Below, one piece after another: positions 1-9,067 of a stretch of DNA of 64,000 nt. A program made the translations under genes and the position numbers. The stretch is from Pseudomonas svalbardensis (GTDB lineage: Bacteria > Pseudomonadota > Gammaproteobacteria > Pseudomonadales > Pseudomonadaceae), in contig NZ_CP125619.1 of assembly GCF_030053115.1 (NCBI RefSeq), forward strand, positions 5,598,501-5,662,500, written 5' to 3'. The stretch's first letter is position 1, and each line of letters starts with the position of its first letter. The notes under the pieces are model-generated. The model was not told the origin of the DNA. It worked only from the letters and a program-made list of their open reading frames with translations, and made no database searches.

Positions 1-1
1 A

Positions 2-409
2 CTGACCGCCGATGGCGAAGTGACGCAGTCCCAAGTGGACGCGGCCAAGGCCCAACTGCCCGCCTCGGAAGCGAACAGTGGAGGCTCCGGATTCTCCGGC
101 ACCAGCCTGCTGACCGGTTTGCTGATCGGCAACATGCTGAGCAACAACCGCAACAGCTTTTTCTCGCAACCGGTGTATCGCTACCGCGATGACCGCGGCG
201 GTTACTCGTCTTCCACGCTCAGCCAGCGGATTGCCAAGGGCTCGACCTTTACCAAGTCCAATCAGGCGAGGTACGGCAGCAGCAACTACGCCGATTCGAT
301 TCGTTCCGCCAGCAAGCCGGTGTCGGTTGCCTCGTCCACCTCCCGTGGCGGTTTCGGCAGCAAGGCCAGCGCACGCAGTGGCTGGGGCGGCGGCGGTTCG
401 AGCAGTTAA
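2..409 (+). CDS. YgiB-like (DUF1190/UPF0441) protein, C-terminal part
   Basis: The reading frame is open at the left edge, so the gene starts outside the window and only about 135 C-terminal residues are seen. The tail is very rich in Ser, Gly and Arg and ends in a Gly/Ser run. A short hydrophobic stretch (TSLLTGLLIGNML) lies in the middle. This composition, with a YgiC-like gene 12 bases downstream, matches the ygiB-ygiC pair of enterobacteria and pseudomonads. YgiB proteins have no established biochemical role. A GTG at 20 could be read as a start but is simply internal. Confidence 0.7.
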   Translation: MTADGEVTQSQVDAAKAQLPASEANSGGSGFSGTSLLTGLLIGNMLSNNRNSFFSQPVYRYRDDRGGYSSSTLSQRIAKGSTFTKSNQARYGSSNYADSIRSASKPVSVASSTSRGGFGSKASARSGWGGGGSSS

Positions 410-421
410 GGAAACCGGGCC

Positions 422-1579
422 ATGAAAAAGATTCTCTGCGCAGAACGTCATGACTGGAAACAGACCGCCGAAAGCCTCGGCTTTCTGTTCCATACCATCG
501 ACGACGAACCCTATTGGGACGAGAGCGCGTATTACCAGTTCACGCTCAAGCAGATCGAAAACGATCTCGAAGACCCGACCACCGAAATTCATGAGATGTG
601 CATGGACCTGGTAGCCCGGGTGGTTCAGAGCGAAGAGTTGCTGGAGCGCCTGAGCATTCCTGCGCCGTTCTTCGATATGATTCGGACTTCATGGCTCGAA
701 GGCCACCCGCACCTCTATGGGCGCATGGACTTCTCGTATAACGGCACCGGACCGGCAAAATTGCTGGAACTCAACTACGACACGCCGACCAGCCTCTATG
801 AAGCGGCAGCGTTTCAGTGGGGCTGGCTGGAGCAATGCATCGAACGCGGCTTATTGCCCAAGCATGCCGACCAGTTCAACAGCATTGACACCAAACTGCA
901 TCAGGCCTTCGCCCAGCTACAGCTTAAACAGCCTTTCTATTTCGCCTCGATGAAAGACTCAGTCGAGGACAAGGGCACCACCGATTACCTGCGCCTGATC
1001 GCCGAAAAAGTCGGAATAGAATCACGCCACATCGACATCGAAGACATCGGCCTCACCGCTGACGGACGTTTCGTCGATCTGGAAGATCGCTGGATTCCTC
1101 ACCTGTTCAAACTGCATGCGTGGGAGTTCATCTTCCACGAGCCCTTCGGTGCAGCGATTGCCCAGAGTGATACGCAGTTTTTCGAGCCCGCGTGGAAATC
1201 CATCATTTCCAACAAAGGCATCCTGCCGCTGCTATGGGACTCCAACAAAGGACACCCGAACCTGCTCGCCGCCCACCTGGATACCAATCCGAACACAGCG
1301 GTGCCCAAGGGCTGGGTGCGCAAACCGTTCTTCTCGCGGGAAGGCGCCAACATCGAGTTGCAAACCGCTGAGGGCCTGATCGTAAAAGAGGACGGCCCCT
1401 ACACCGACGCGCCGTTTATCCTTCAGGAATTCGCACCGTTGCCGCAGTTTGGCGACAGCTACACGCTGGTGGGCTCGTGGGTGATTGGCGACCAAGCGGC
1501 CGGCATTGGCGTGCGGGAAGACAACAGTTTGATCACCAAGGATTCGAGCCGGTTTCTGCCACATCTGATCCTCGACTGA
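422..1579 (+). CDS. ygiC: Glutathionylspermidine synthase-like ATP-grasp protein (YgiC family)
   Basis: This 385-residue protein has the length and sequence character of the YgiC/YjfC family, which resembles the synthetase half of glutathionylspermidine synthase (pre-ATP-grasp plus ATP-grasp fold). The N-terminal half carries ELNYDTPTSLYEA, the substrate-proximal motif of the family. The C-terminal half carries VKEDGPYTDAPFILQEF, the ATP-grasp part. An AAGGAAA ribosome-binding site lies at 408-414, and the gene follows the ygiB-like stop by 12 bases, so the two are probably co-transcribed. The true substrate is unknown. Family members lack the amidase domain, and production of glutathionylspermidine should not be assumed. 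Confidence 0.85.
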   Translation: MKKILCAERHDWKQTAESLGFLFHTIDDEPYWDESAYYQFTLKQIENDLEDPTTEIHEMCMDLVARVVQSEELLERLSIPAPFFDMIRTSWLEGHPHLYGRMDFSYNGTGPAKLLELNYDTPTSLYEAAAFQWGWLEQCIERGLLPKHADQFNSIDTKLHQAFAQLQLKQPFYFASMKDSVEDKGTTDYLRLIAEKVGIESRHIDIEDIGLTADGRFVDLEDRWIPHLFKLHAWEFIFHEPFGAAIAQSDTQFFEPAWKSIISNKGILPLLWDSNKGHPNLLAAHLDTNPNTAVPKGWVRKPFFSREGANIELQTAEGLIVKEDGPYTDAPFILQEFAPLPQFGDSYTLVGSWVIGDQAAGIGVREDNSLITKDSSRFLPHLILD

Positions 1580-1685
1580 TCCATCCATCGCCGGTGTGGA
1601 CATAAGTACGATGCCCGCAAGACTTATAGCTGAAATGCCGGATAATGGCGGCCAAATCGTCTAGCCGTTATTCTGGTAATCCCCC

Positions 1686-3890
1686 ATGGAAATCAAGGTC
1701 AACTTTCTCGACAACCTTCGACTTGAAGCCAAGTTCGACGACTTCACGGTGGTGGCCGATCAACCTATCCGCTACAAGGGCGATGGCTCGGCACCGGGTC
1801 CGTTCGACTACTTCCTGGCTTCGTCGGCGTTGTGTGCGGCTTATTTCGTGAAGCTGTACTGCGACACTCGCAGTATTCCCACCGAAAACATCCGCCTTTC
1901 GCAAAACAACATTGTTGATCCGGAAAACCGCTACAACCAGATTTTCAAGATCCAGGTCGAGTTGCCGGCGGATATTTCCGACAAGGACCGCCAGGGCATC
2001 CTGCGTTCCATCGACCGGTGTACCGTGAAAAAAGTGGTCCAGGCCGGGCCTGAGTTTGTGATCGAAGAGGTGGAAAACCTCGACGCCGATGCCCAAGCGT
2101 TGCTGATGCCTGCTTCTACCTCAGAGGCGAGCACGTATATTGCGGGCAAGGATCTGCCGCTGGAGCAGACCATCGCCAATATGTCGGCCATTCTGGCGGA
2201 CCTGGGCATGAAGATTGAAATCGCCTCGTGGCGCAATATCGTTCCCAACGTGTGGTCGCTGCATATCCGCGATGCGCACTCGCCGATGTGTTTTACCAAC
2301 GGCAAGGGCGCAACCAAGGAAGGCGCGCTGGCGTCGGCGTTGGGCGAGTTTATCGAGCGACTCAACTGCAACTTCTTCTACAACGATCAGTTCTGGGGCG
2401 AAGAGATCGCCAACGCGCCGTTCGTACACTACCCGGACGAACGCTGGTTCAAGCCTGGCCGTAAAGATGAGCTGCCAACTGAAATTCTCGACGAGTACTG
2501 CCTGAAGATTTACAACCGCGACGGCGAGTTACGTGGTTCCCATCTGATCGATACCAACTCGGGCAATGAAGAGCGCGGCATCTGCTCGCTGCCGTACGTG
2601 CGCCAGTCGGACGGCGAGGTGGTGTATTTCCCGTCCAACCTGATTGAAAACCTTTTCCTGAGCAACGGCATGAGTGCCGGTAACACGCTGGCCGAAGCCC
2701 AGGTGCAGTGCCTGTCGGAGATCTTCGAGCGCGCGGTAAAACGCGAAATCATCGAAGGTGAATTTGCATTGCCGGATGTGCCGGCCGATGTGCTGGCGAA
2801 GTACCCCGGGATACTGGCCGGTATTCAGGCGCTGGAAGAGCAAGGGTTCCCCGTGTTGGTGAAGGATGCATCCCTGGGCGGTGAATTCCCGGTGATGTGC
2901 GTCACGTTGATGAACCCGCGTACCGGCGGTGTGTTCGCCTCGTTCGGCGCGCACCCGAGCCTGGAAGTGGCGCTGGAGCGCAGCCTGACCGAACTGCTCC
3001 AGGGCCGCAGCTTCGAAGGCCTCAACGACTTGCCCCAGCCGACGTTTGAAGGCCATGCGGTGACCGAGCCGAATAACTTCGTCGAGCACTTCATCGATTC
3101 CAGCGGCGTGGTGTCGTGGCGCTTCTTCAGTGCCAAGTCGGATTACGAATTCGTGGAGTGGGACTTCTCCGGCCAGGGTGAAAACTCGAATGCCGAAGAA
3201 GCCGCGACCTTGTTCGGCATTCTCGAAGGCATGGGCAAGGAAGTGTACATGGCGGTCTACGAGCATATCGGCGCGACGGCATGCCGCATCCTGGTGCCGG
3301 ACTATTCGGAAATCTATCCCGTGGACGACCTGATCTGGGATAACACCAACAAAGCGCTTTTCTTCCGCGCCGATATCCTGAACCTGCATCGCCTGGACGA
3401 CGACGAACTGCAAGCGCTGGTTGAGCGCCTGGTGGAAAGTGAGCTGGATGACTACACCGACATCACCTCCCTGATCGGCATCGAATTTGACGACAATACG
3501 GCCTGGGGTCAGCTGACGATCCTGGAGTTGAAGCTGCTGATTTATCTCGCCTTGCAGCAATTTGAAGAGGCGAAAGAGGCAGTGGAGATGTTCCTGCAGT
3601 ACAACGACAACACGGTTGAGCGCGGCTTGTTCTACCAAGCCGTCAACGCGGTGCTGGAGATGAAGCTGGACGAAGACCTGGCACTGGAAGACTACGAGGC
3701 CAATTTCCGCCGGATGTTTGGCAACGAACGAATGGATGCAGTGATCGGCTCGGTCGATGGCAGCGTGCGCTTCCATGGTTTGACGCCGACCAGCATCAAA
3801 CTGGAAGGGCTCGATAGACACCTGCGGTTGATCGATAGCTACAAGAAACTGCACTCGGCACGGGCCAATGTGACCACTTTACTCAGTTAA
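1686..3890 (+). CDS. ycaO: OsmC-YcaO fusion protein
   Basis: The 734-residue protein joins two domains. Residues 1 to about 140 form an OsmC/Ohr-like domain with the paired cysteines of that fold (C50 in SSALC, C112 in IDRC). From about 165 onward comes a YcaO domain with glutamate-rich ATP-binding motifs (SALGEFIER and EAQVQCLSEIFER), followed by a helical C-terminal region resembling the tail of E. coli YcaO. YcaO enzymes activate amide backbones with ATP. E. coli YcaO has been linked to beta-methylthiolation of ribosomal protein S12 by RimO. There is no azoline peptide gene or partner cyclodehydratase component nearby, so this is a stand-alone, non-RiPP type YcaO. No clear Shine-Dalgarno precedes the ATG. 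A strong terminator follows. Confidence 0.88.
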   Translation: MEIKVNFLDNLRLEAKFDDFTVVADQPIRYKGDGSAPGPFDYFLASSALCAAYFVKLYCDTRSIPTENIRLSQNNIVDPENRYNQIFKIQVELPADISDKDRQGILRSIDRCTVKKVVQAGPEFVIEEVENLDADAQALLMPASTSEASTYIAGKDLPLEQTIANMSAILADLGMKIEIASWRNIVPNVWSLHIRDAHSPMCFTNGKGATKEGALASALGEFIERLNCNFFYNDQFWGEEIANAPFVHYPDERWFKPGRKDELPTEILDEYCLKIYNRDGELRGSHLIDTNSGNEERGICSLPYVRQSDGEVVYFPSNLIENLFLSNGMSAGNTLAEAQVQCLSEIFERAVKREIIEGEFALPDVPADVLAKYPGILAGIQALEEQGFPVLVKDASLGGEFPVMCVTLMNPRTGGVFASFGAHPSLEVALERSLTELLQGRSFEGLNDLPQPTFEGHAVTEPNNFVEHFIDSSGVVSWRFFSAKSDYEFVEWDFSGQGENSNAEEAATLFGILEGMGKEVYMAVYEHIGATACRILVPDYSEIYPVDDLIWDNTNKALFFRADILNLHRLDDDELQALVERLVESELDDYTDITSLIGIEFDDNTAWGQLTILELKLLIYLALQQFEEAKEAVEMFLQYNDNTVERGLFYQAVNAVLEMKLDEDLALEDYEANFRRMFGNERMDAVIGSVDGSVRFHGLTPTSIKLEGLDRHLRLIDSYKKLHSARANVTTLLS

Positions 3891-3901
3891 CAGCGCCCAC
3901 A

Positions 3902-3938
3902 AAAAAGCGAAGCCAGATCACTGGCTTCGCTTTTTTTA
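3902..3938 (+). terminator. Rho-independent terminator of the OsmC-YcaO gene
   Basis: A perfect 11-base stem (AGCGAAGCCAG / CTGGCTTCGCT) with loop ATCA is followed by a T7 run and preceded by an A run, so it may work in both directions. It begins 12 bases after the stop codon. Confidence 0.9.
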
Positions 3939-3957
3939 TTACTTACTGGATAGCGGC

Positions 3958-4182
3958 TTAACGGCCGTGTCGATTTTTAGAAAACGTCGAGTGATTGGGG
4001 ACTTTATCTTCAAGGCTCAACCGGCAGAACCAGCGATAGGCCAGGTTCAGATGGGCATCTTCGCACAACCGCCGTTCGGAGCGGATGCCATAGCAGTAGC
4101 CGACGATCAGCATGCGGATCATCAACTCAGGATCAATCGACGGACGCCCAATCAGGCTGTAGAAATCGGCGAGGTAAATCGG
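3958..4182 (-). pseudogene. Transposase remnant (IS5/IS1182-type, DUF772 N-terminal part)
   Basis: The minus strand encodes an open stretch of about 74 codons between in-frame stops at 4183-4185 and 3958-3960. It contains FYSLIGRPSIDPELMIRML, GYCYGIRSERRL, LAYRWFCRL and NHSTFSKNRHGR, the conserved N-terminal block of IS5/IS1182-family transposases. No start codon in good context and no catalytic DDE region remain, so this is a decayed fragment about one sixth of a full transposase. It sits at the left edge of the accessory island. Confidence 0.85.
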
Positions 4183-4211
4183 TTATGGCGTAATGCGCGC
4201 ACGCTGGCGAA

Positions 4212-4246
4212 CCACAATCCGCGAGTGTACAAGTCGCGGATTGTGG
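4212..4246. repeat. Perfect 13-base inverted repeat
   Basis: CCACAATCCGCGA and TCGCGGATTGTGG flank a 9-base spacer (GTGTACAAG). There is no T run, so it is not an obvious intrinsic terminator. It lies between the transposase remnant and the SHMT gene and could be an old transposon end or target, or a protein-binding site. Confidence 0.8.
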
Positions 4247-4310
4247 GCAATTACCTGATCAATGGCGCGTGGGTGTGACCAAGGGGATCGCCTGATAAAA
4301 CAGTTGAACA

Positions 4311-4342
4311 CCCGGCCACCACCCGATCAGGCAATGGCCGGG
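4311..4342 (-). terminator. Possible terminator of the serC-to-glyA operon
   Basis: CCCGGCCA (4311-4318) pairs with TGGCCGGG (4335-4342) just after the SHMT stop. The minus-strand sequence that follows (TGTTCAACTGTTTTAT) is only moderately T-rich, so termination efficiency is uncertain. Confidence 0.5.
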
Positions 4343-4348
4343 CCAGAC

Positions 4349-5614
4349 TCAGCGATAGACCGGAAAACGACGGCACAGCGCGACAACCTGTTCGCGCACG
4401 TGGTGCCCGACCTTTTCGCTGCCTCCGTTTTCCAGGGCGTCCAGTACGTCGCACAACCAGCCGGCCACTTGCTCGCAGGCCTCCAAACCAAACCCGCGGG
4501 TGGTCACCGCCGGGGTACCGATACGAAGGCCGGATGTCACAAACGGTGAGCGCGGGTCATTCGGCACCGAGTTTTTGTTGGCTGTGATATAGGCACTGCT
4601 CAGGGCTGCGTCGGCCTCCTTGCCGGTGTAGGGCTTGTCGGACAGGTCGATCAGCATCATATGGTTGTCGGTGCCGCCCGAGACGATCTTGTACCCGCGC
4701 TTTTGCAACACCCCGGCCATGGCCCGGGCGTTGATGACCACTTGGGTCTGGTAGATGCTGAACTCCGGCGCAAGCGCTTCCTTGAACGCCACGGCCTTGG
4801 CCGCGATCTGGTGCATCAGCGGCCCGCCCTGCACGCCGGGAAACACAGCGGAATCGAGCTTTTTGTAGAAGGCTTCATCCTGTCCCTTGGACAAAATCAA
4901 ACCGCCGCGTGGCCCGCGCAGGGTTTTGTGCGTGGTGCTGGTGACCACATGCGCATGGGGAAGCGGGTCCGGGTATTCGCCCGCGGCGACCAGCCCGGCA
5001 ACGTGGGCCATATCGACCCAGAAGATAGCCCCTACCTTGTCGGCAATGCTGCGCATGCGTGCCCAGTCCTTGTGCCGCGAATACGCGGAAAAACCACCGA
5101 TCAACATTTTGGGGCGTGTCTGCAGTGCGATTCGCTCCATCTCATCATAGTCAAGAAAGCCGGTTTTCGGGTCCAGTCCGTAAGGCACGATGGTGTAGTG
5201 ACGCCCCGAAAAGTTGGCCGGGTTGCCGTGGGTCAGGTGACCGCCCTGGGCCAGGTTCATGCCCATCACCGTATCGCCGGGGTTGATCAGTGCCAGAAAG
5301 ACCGCCGCGTTGGCCTGGGCGCCCGCATGGGGTTGCACGTTAGCGTAGTCGCAGTCGAACAGGGCCTTGACCCGCTTGATGGCCAGCCGCTCGGCCACAT
5401 CGACGTATTCGCAGCCGCTGTAATAGCGCTTGCCAGGGTAGCCTTCGGCGTACTTGTTGGTGAGCACCGTGCTCTGGGTTTTCATCACCAGCGGGCTGGC
5501 ATAGTTTTCCGAGGCGATCAGCTCGATATGATCTTCCTGGCGATGCTCTTCGTTGTGAATCGATTCATACAGCTCAGGGTCGAAAGCGTTGAGGGTCAGC
5601 GTCGAGTCGTACAT
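4349..5614 (-). CDS. glyA: Serine hydroxymethyltransferase (canonical)
   Basis: PLP enzyme converting serine plus tetrahydrofolate to glycine plus methylene-tetrahydrofolate. The 421 residues are the normal family length. All key residues are present: S35 in LIASEN, Y55 and E57 in [16 protein letters not shown]201/H204 in VDMAH, and the Schiff-base lysine K230 in [10 protein letters not shown] chose the ATG at 5614 because AAGGAC lies at a proper distance upstream; the open frame extends further without a good ribosome site. It is the last gene of the serC-benE-yggS-aminotransferase-glyA operon, 25 bases after the aminotransferase. Pseudomonads carry several SHMT paralogues; this one sits in an accessory cluster and may serve its pathway or protect against the product. 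Confidence 0.93.
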   Translation of the reverse strand: MYDSTLTLNAFDPELYESIHNEEHRQEDHIELIASENYASPLVMKTQSTVLTNKYAEGYPGKRYYSGCEYVDVAERLAIKRVKALFDCDYANVQPHAGAQANAAVFLALINPGDTVMGMNLAQGGHLTHGNPANFSGRHYTIVPYGLDPKTGFLDYDEMERIALQTRPKMLIGGFSAYSRHKDWARMRSIADKVGAIFWVDMAHVAGLVAAGEYPDPLPHAHVVTSTTHKTLRGPRGGLILSKGQDEAFYKKLDSAVFPGVQGGPLMHQIAAKAVAFKEALAPEFSIYQTQVVINARAMAGVLQKRGYKIVSGGTDNHMMLIDLSDKPYTGKEADAALSSAYITANKNSVPNDPRSPFVTSGLRIGTPAVTTRGFGLEACEQVAGWLCDVLDALENGGSEKVGHHVREQVVALCRRFPVYR

Positions 5615-5639
5615 GTGCAAAGTGTCCTTGGTCAAGAAT

Positions 5640-6821
5640 TCAAGCGGCGGGTGACAGCAGGCGCGTGATGCGCGCGGCGATGTCGTCGATCTGTGCGTCA
5701 TCGCAGATCAGCGGCGGCAACAGGCGCACGGTGGTGCCCCGTGTGACGGTGATCAGCAGACGTTGTTCTTCACGGGCCCGGCCGACCAGTTCGGCGCACG
5801 GGCCATTGAGTTCAATGCCGATCATCAAGCCGATGCCGCGAACGGACACCACCTCAGGATGGTTGCCCAGCGCCAGCTTCAAGGCCGCCAACAAGCGGCG
5901 GCCCGAGGCGGCAGCCCGTTGCGGGATGTGATCGCGCTGCATGATGTCGAGCACTGTGCAGCCCACGCGGCACGCCAACGGGTTACCGCCGAACGTGGAC
6001 GCATGGTGGCCGGGGGAAAACAGCTCGGCGGCCTTGCCCCGCGCCAGGCACGCGCCGATGGGGAAACCGTTGCCCAGCGCTTTGGCCAGGGTAATGACGT
6101 CCGGCTCGATGCCCGCATGCTCAAAGCCAAACCAGGTACCGGTGCGGCCCAGCCCGGTCTGCACTTCATCGATCATCATCAGCCAGTCGTGTTCATCACA
6201 CAGTTGGCGCAGGGCCTGCAGGTAGCCGGCAGAGGCGGCGTGCACGCCTCCCTCACCCTGCACCGGCTCGACGAGCACCGCAACGATATCGGGTGACTGC
6301 GCCGCGACCTGGCGAATCGCCTCGATGTTGTCGTAAGGCACTCGCACAAAGCCCGGCATCAGGGGCTCGAAGCCGCGATGCACGGCGGGGTTGCCGGTAG
6401 CGGCGAGGGTGGCCAGGGTGCGCCCGTGAAAACTGTTATCCATCACCAACACTTGCGGCTGGGTCACCTGCCGAGCGTTGGCGTGCAGGCGGGCCAGTTT
6501 GAGCGCCGCTTCGTTGGCCTCCGCTCCGGAGTTGCAGAAAAACGCCCGTTGCATGCCCGAGAGCAGGCACAGTCGTTCGCCCAATTGCTCCTGCCATGGG
6601 ATACGGAACAGGTTGGTCGTGTGCAGTAACACCGTGGCCTGTTCGGCGATGGCCGCGGCAATTTCGGGGTTGGCATGCCCCAGGCTCGCCACCGCCACAC
6701 CGGCGATGGCATCCAGGTATTCAACACCCTCGGTGTCCCACAACGAGGCGCCCTGGCCTCGGCTGAACGAAACCGGTTGTCGGGCTGAGGTGTGCATGAG
6801 GTAAGCGGGTGCAGCGGACAT
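5640..6821 (-). CDS. Class III PLP aminotransferase (ArgD-like)
   Basis: The 393-residue protein is a fold-type I, class III aminotransferase close to acetylornithine aminotransferases. Visible landmarks are [17 protein letters not shown] (phosphate-binding region), [19 protein letters not shown] (the Asp contacting the PLP ring) and the Schiff-base lysine in [10 protein letters not shown]. The genes around it do not make arginine, so a different omega-amino or beta-amino substrate is likely. It is 24 bases downstream of the YggS-like gene in the same operon. Specificity cannot be read from the sequence. Confidence 0.88.
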   Translation of the reverse strand: MSAAPAYLMHTSARQPVSFSRGQGASLWDTEGVEYLDAIAGVAVASLGHANPEIAAAIAEQATVLLHTTNLFRIPWQEQLGERLCLLSGMQRAFFCNSGAEANEAALKLARLHANARQVTQPQVLVMDNSFHGRTLATLAATGNPAVHRGFEPLMPGFVRVPYDNIEAIRQVAAQSPDIVAVLVEPVQGEGGVHAASAGYLQALRQLCDEHDWLMMIDEVQTGLGRTGTWFGFEHAGIEPDVITLAKALGNGFPIGACLARGKAAELFSPGHHASTFGGNPLACRVGCTVLDIMQRDHIPQRAAASGRRLLAALKLALGNHPEVVSVRGIGLMIGIELNGPCAELVGRAREEQRLLITVTRGTTVRLLPPLICDDAQIDDIAARITRLLSPAA

Positions 6822-6845
6822 TGCGGGCCTTCCTGTAGAGGGGGA

Positions 6846-7691
6846 TCAACGGCTGGGAGTGATCGACAACAACGTGTCTTCACTGAGGGGGCGGGCATCG
6901 GCGGTCGGCCAGTAGTACGCATCCGGCATGGCTCGGGCACCGAAGATCGCCTGTCCGACGCGCACCACGGTCGCGCCCTCTTCAATGGCGATTTCAAAGT
7001 CACCCGACATGCCCATCGACAGCTCTTGCAGCGACACCCCATCAGGGGCGCAATGACGCAAGCGGTCGCGCAATTCACGCAGCCGGACGAAGCATGGGCG
7101 CACCCGCACCGCGTCAGCCGAGAACAGCGCCAGCGTCATCAACCCGCGAACCCGCAGTGTCGGGAACGCTGGCATAGCCTCCAGGAAAGCCGCCACGTCA
7201 TCGGGCGCCAGCCCGTACTTGCTGGCTTCGCCGGAGGTATTGACCTGGACGAACACGTCCATCTGCCGACCTTCAATGCGCAGGCGACGGTCCAGCGCCT
7301 CGGCCACCCGCAGGCTGTCCAGGGCCTGGAACTCGCTGGCGAAGCGTGCGACCTGCTTGGCCTTGTTGGTCTGTAAATGGCCGATCACCGACCATTGCAG
7401 GTCTTGCAGGTCGGTCATGGCTTCCCACTTGCGCTGTGCTTCCTGCACCTTGTTCTCGCCCAGCAGGCGGCAACCGGCGGCATAGGCCAGACGCAGATGA
7501 GCTTCATCAAAGGTTTTGCTGACCGGCAGCAAGCGCACACCGGCCGGGTCCCGCCCTACCCGACGGCACGCCTCGACAATGCGTTGCTGCACGGCGGCCA
7601 GGTTGCGGCGAAAATCTTCGACACTGTCGGCCTGTGGGTAACGACCATGGCGCGCATGCAGGATGTTGAGGTCTTCGGTTTGATCAGGCAT
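6846..7691 (-). CDS. YggS/PROSC-type PLP-binding protein, long form
   Basis: A PLP-binding TIM-barrel protein of the YggS/PLPBP family, which buffers cellular PLP without known catalysis. The PLP lysine lies in LLPVSKTF, and SVIGHLQTNKAK, VNTSGEASKYG and LSMGMSGDFE are family hallmarks. At 281 residues it is about 50 longer than usual, with some 26 extra residues at the N-terminus and about 20 at the C-terminus. Its ATG overlaps the stop of the BenE-type gene by one base (TGATG), which implies translational coupling. Pseudomonads normally carry a housekeeping yggS elsewhere, so this is probably a cluster-specific paralogue. A role in handling PLP adducts is inference. Confidence 0.88.
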   Translation of the reverse strand: MPDQTEDLNILHARHGRYPQADSVEDFRRNLAAVQQRIVEACRRVGRDPAGVRLLPVSKTFDEAHLRLAYAAGCRLLGENKVQEAQRKWEAMTDLQDLQWSVIGHLQTNKAKQVARFASEFQALDSLRVAEALDRRLRIEGRQMDVFVQVNTSGEASKYGLAPDDVAAFLEAMPAFPTLRVRGLMTLALFSADAVRVRPCFVRLRELRDRLRHCAPDGVSLQELSMGMSGDFEIAIEEGATVVRVGQAIFGARAMPDAYYWPTADARPLSEDTLLSITPSR

Positions 7692-8944
7692 CAGTTGGCC
7701 GCTCCTTTGGTGGGCACTGCAACCGGTTCGGCCTGTGGGACAGCAGCCTTTTCACGACGCGGCAACTGCCCATTGAGCACGGCGTAGGCCGCTAGGCCGA
7801 TGACCAGGCCCCAGAACGCGCCGCCGATGCCCAGCAGGGTGATATTGGCCGCGCAGGCCAGAAAGGTGATCAGCGACGCTTCCCGCGATTTCACGTCTGC
7901 CATGGCATTGGCCAGGCTCGCGCCGAGGGTGCCCAACAGGGCCAGCCCGGCCAGGGTGGTAATGAAGGTCGCCGGGAAGGCCATGAACACCGCCGCCAGG
8001 GTCACGCCGAAAATCCCCACCAAGATGTAGAAGATGCCCGCGGCCACGCCTGCGATCCAGCGCTTGGACGGATCTTCAGACGCTTCCTTGCCAGTGCAGA
8101 TGGCGGCCGTGATGGCCGCGATATTGAAGGCATGGGAACCGAACGGCGCCATCAGCAAAGAACCCAGCCCGGTCACGCTGAGGATCGGGTTGGCACTGGT
8201 GTTGAACCCGTCATTGCGCAGCACCAGCATGCCCGGCATATACTGCCCCGTGAGGGTGATCAGAAACAGCGGCAACGCCACGCTCAACAACGCATTGACC
8301 GAGAACTCAGGCCGTGTGAACACCGGTGTCGCAAACTCCAGCGCCAGCCCCATGAAATCCACGCGCCCCTGCATCAGCAGAAAGCCAAGCCCCAGCACCA
8401 GAATGCCGACCACCGCATAGCGCGCACTCAAGCGCTTGAACACGATGTAGGCGCCGATCAACACCCCGACCAATAACGGGTCGACGCTCATGCTGGCGAA
8501 CGCACCGATGCCGAACTGCAGCAGGATGCCGCCCAACAAGCCCGCAGCCACACCGGGCGGGGTCAGGCGAACGGCTTTTTCAAAGTAGCCGGACACGCCC
8601 AGCAGCACGAACGCTGCAGCCGAAATCATGTACGCCCCGATGGCCTCGGCGTAGGGTGTGGTAGCCAAGGCGACGATCAAAAAAGCCGCCGCCGGGGTCG
8701 ACCAGGCGGTGATGATCGGTTCGCGGCTCACCCAACTGAGGAACAGCCCGGTCACCCCTACCCCGATCGACACCGACCAAACCCACGACGCCGTCAACTC
8801 AGGGCTGAGCCCTGCGACCTTGGCGGCCTGAAACACCAGGATGAAGGTGCCGCCGTAATTGACGATCACCGAAATCAGCCCGGCAACCACCGGGTGCAGC
8901 AGGTCCCGCAGACCCAGGGACGAGAGGGATTGAGTAGATGACAT
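7691..8944 (-). CDS. BenE-family benzoate/H+ symporter-like membrane transporter
   Basis: A 417-residue, strongly hydrophobic protein with about 11-12 predicted membrane segments and the BenE landmarks (TAWSTPAAAFLI, GLLGGILLQFGIGAF, PFGSHAFNIAAITAAI). BenE proteins are annotated as benzoate importers, but few have been tested. Here there are no aromatic catabolic genes, so an amino-acid-like or cluster-specific cargo is as likely. The start at 8944 is set by AAGGAG eight bases upstream; the longer open frame has no ribosome site. A 123-base gap separates it from serC and holds a repeated octamer shared with other control regions of the island. Confidence 0.85.
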   Translation of the reverse strand: MSSTQSLSSLGLRDLLHPVVAGLISVIVNYGGTFILVFQAAKVAGLSPELTASWVWSVSIGVGVTGLFLSWVSREPIITAWSTPAAAFLIVALATTPYAEAIGAYMISAAAFVLLGVSGYFEKAVRLTPPGVAAGLLGGILLQFGIGAFASMSVDPLLVGVLIGAYIVFKRLSARYAVVGILVLGLGFLLMQGRVDFMGLALEFATPVFTRPEFSVNALLSVALPLFLITLTGQYMPGMLVLRNDGFNTSANPILSVTGLGSLLMAPFGSHAFNIAAITAAICTGKEASEDPSKRWIAGVAAGIFYILVGIFGVTLAAVFMAFPATFITTLAGLALLGTLGASLANAMADVKSREASLITFLACAANITLLGIGGAFWGLVIGLAAYAVLNGQLPRREKAAVPQAEPVAVPTKGAAN

Positions 8945-9040
8945 AGGTCTTGGCTCCTTGCTGGACGATGTATCCGGTCGCTGGTAAGCGGTCATTTATA
9001 GCCGTTGAATGGCAGGTTTTACCCCTACGCTTTAACGCAG

Positions 9041-9058
9041 CAGACCAGACCACTTTGC
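9041..9058 (-). promoter_or_regulatory. Repeated CAGACCAC octamer upstream of the BenE-type gene
   Basis: CAGACCAC at 9046-9053, overlapped by a second CAGACCA at 9041-9047, lies in the gap between serC and the transporter gene. The same octamer in either orientation occurs at 10278-10285, 13376-13383 and 13449-13456, all in intergenic DNA of the island. The 12-base extension CAAAGTGGTCTG is shared with 13445-13456. It is a candidate site for the local MocR regulator. Confidence 0.4.
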
Positions 9059-9067
9059 GCGGTCGGC

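Noticed and set aside
2529..3854. 441-codon antisense frame within the OsmC-YcaO gene
   Set aside because: Fully inside a well-supported gene, with His/Gln-rich nonsense composition.
3967..4278. 103-codon plus-strand ORF over the transposase remnant
   Set aside because: The opposite strand carries the recognisable transposase block; this frame is its shadow and spans the inverted repeat.
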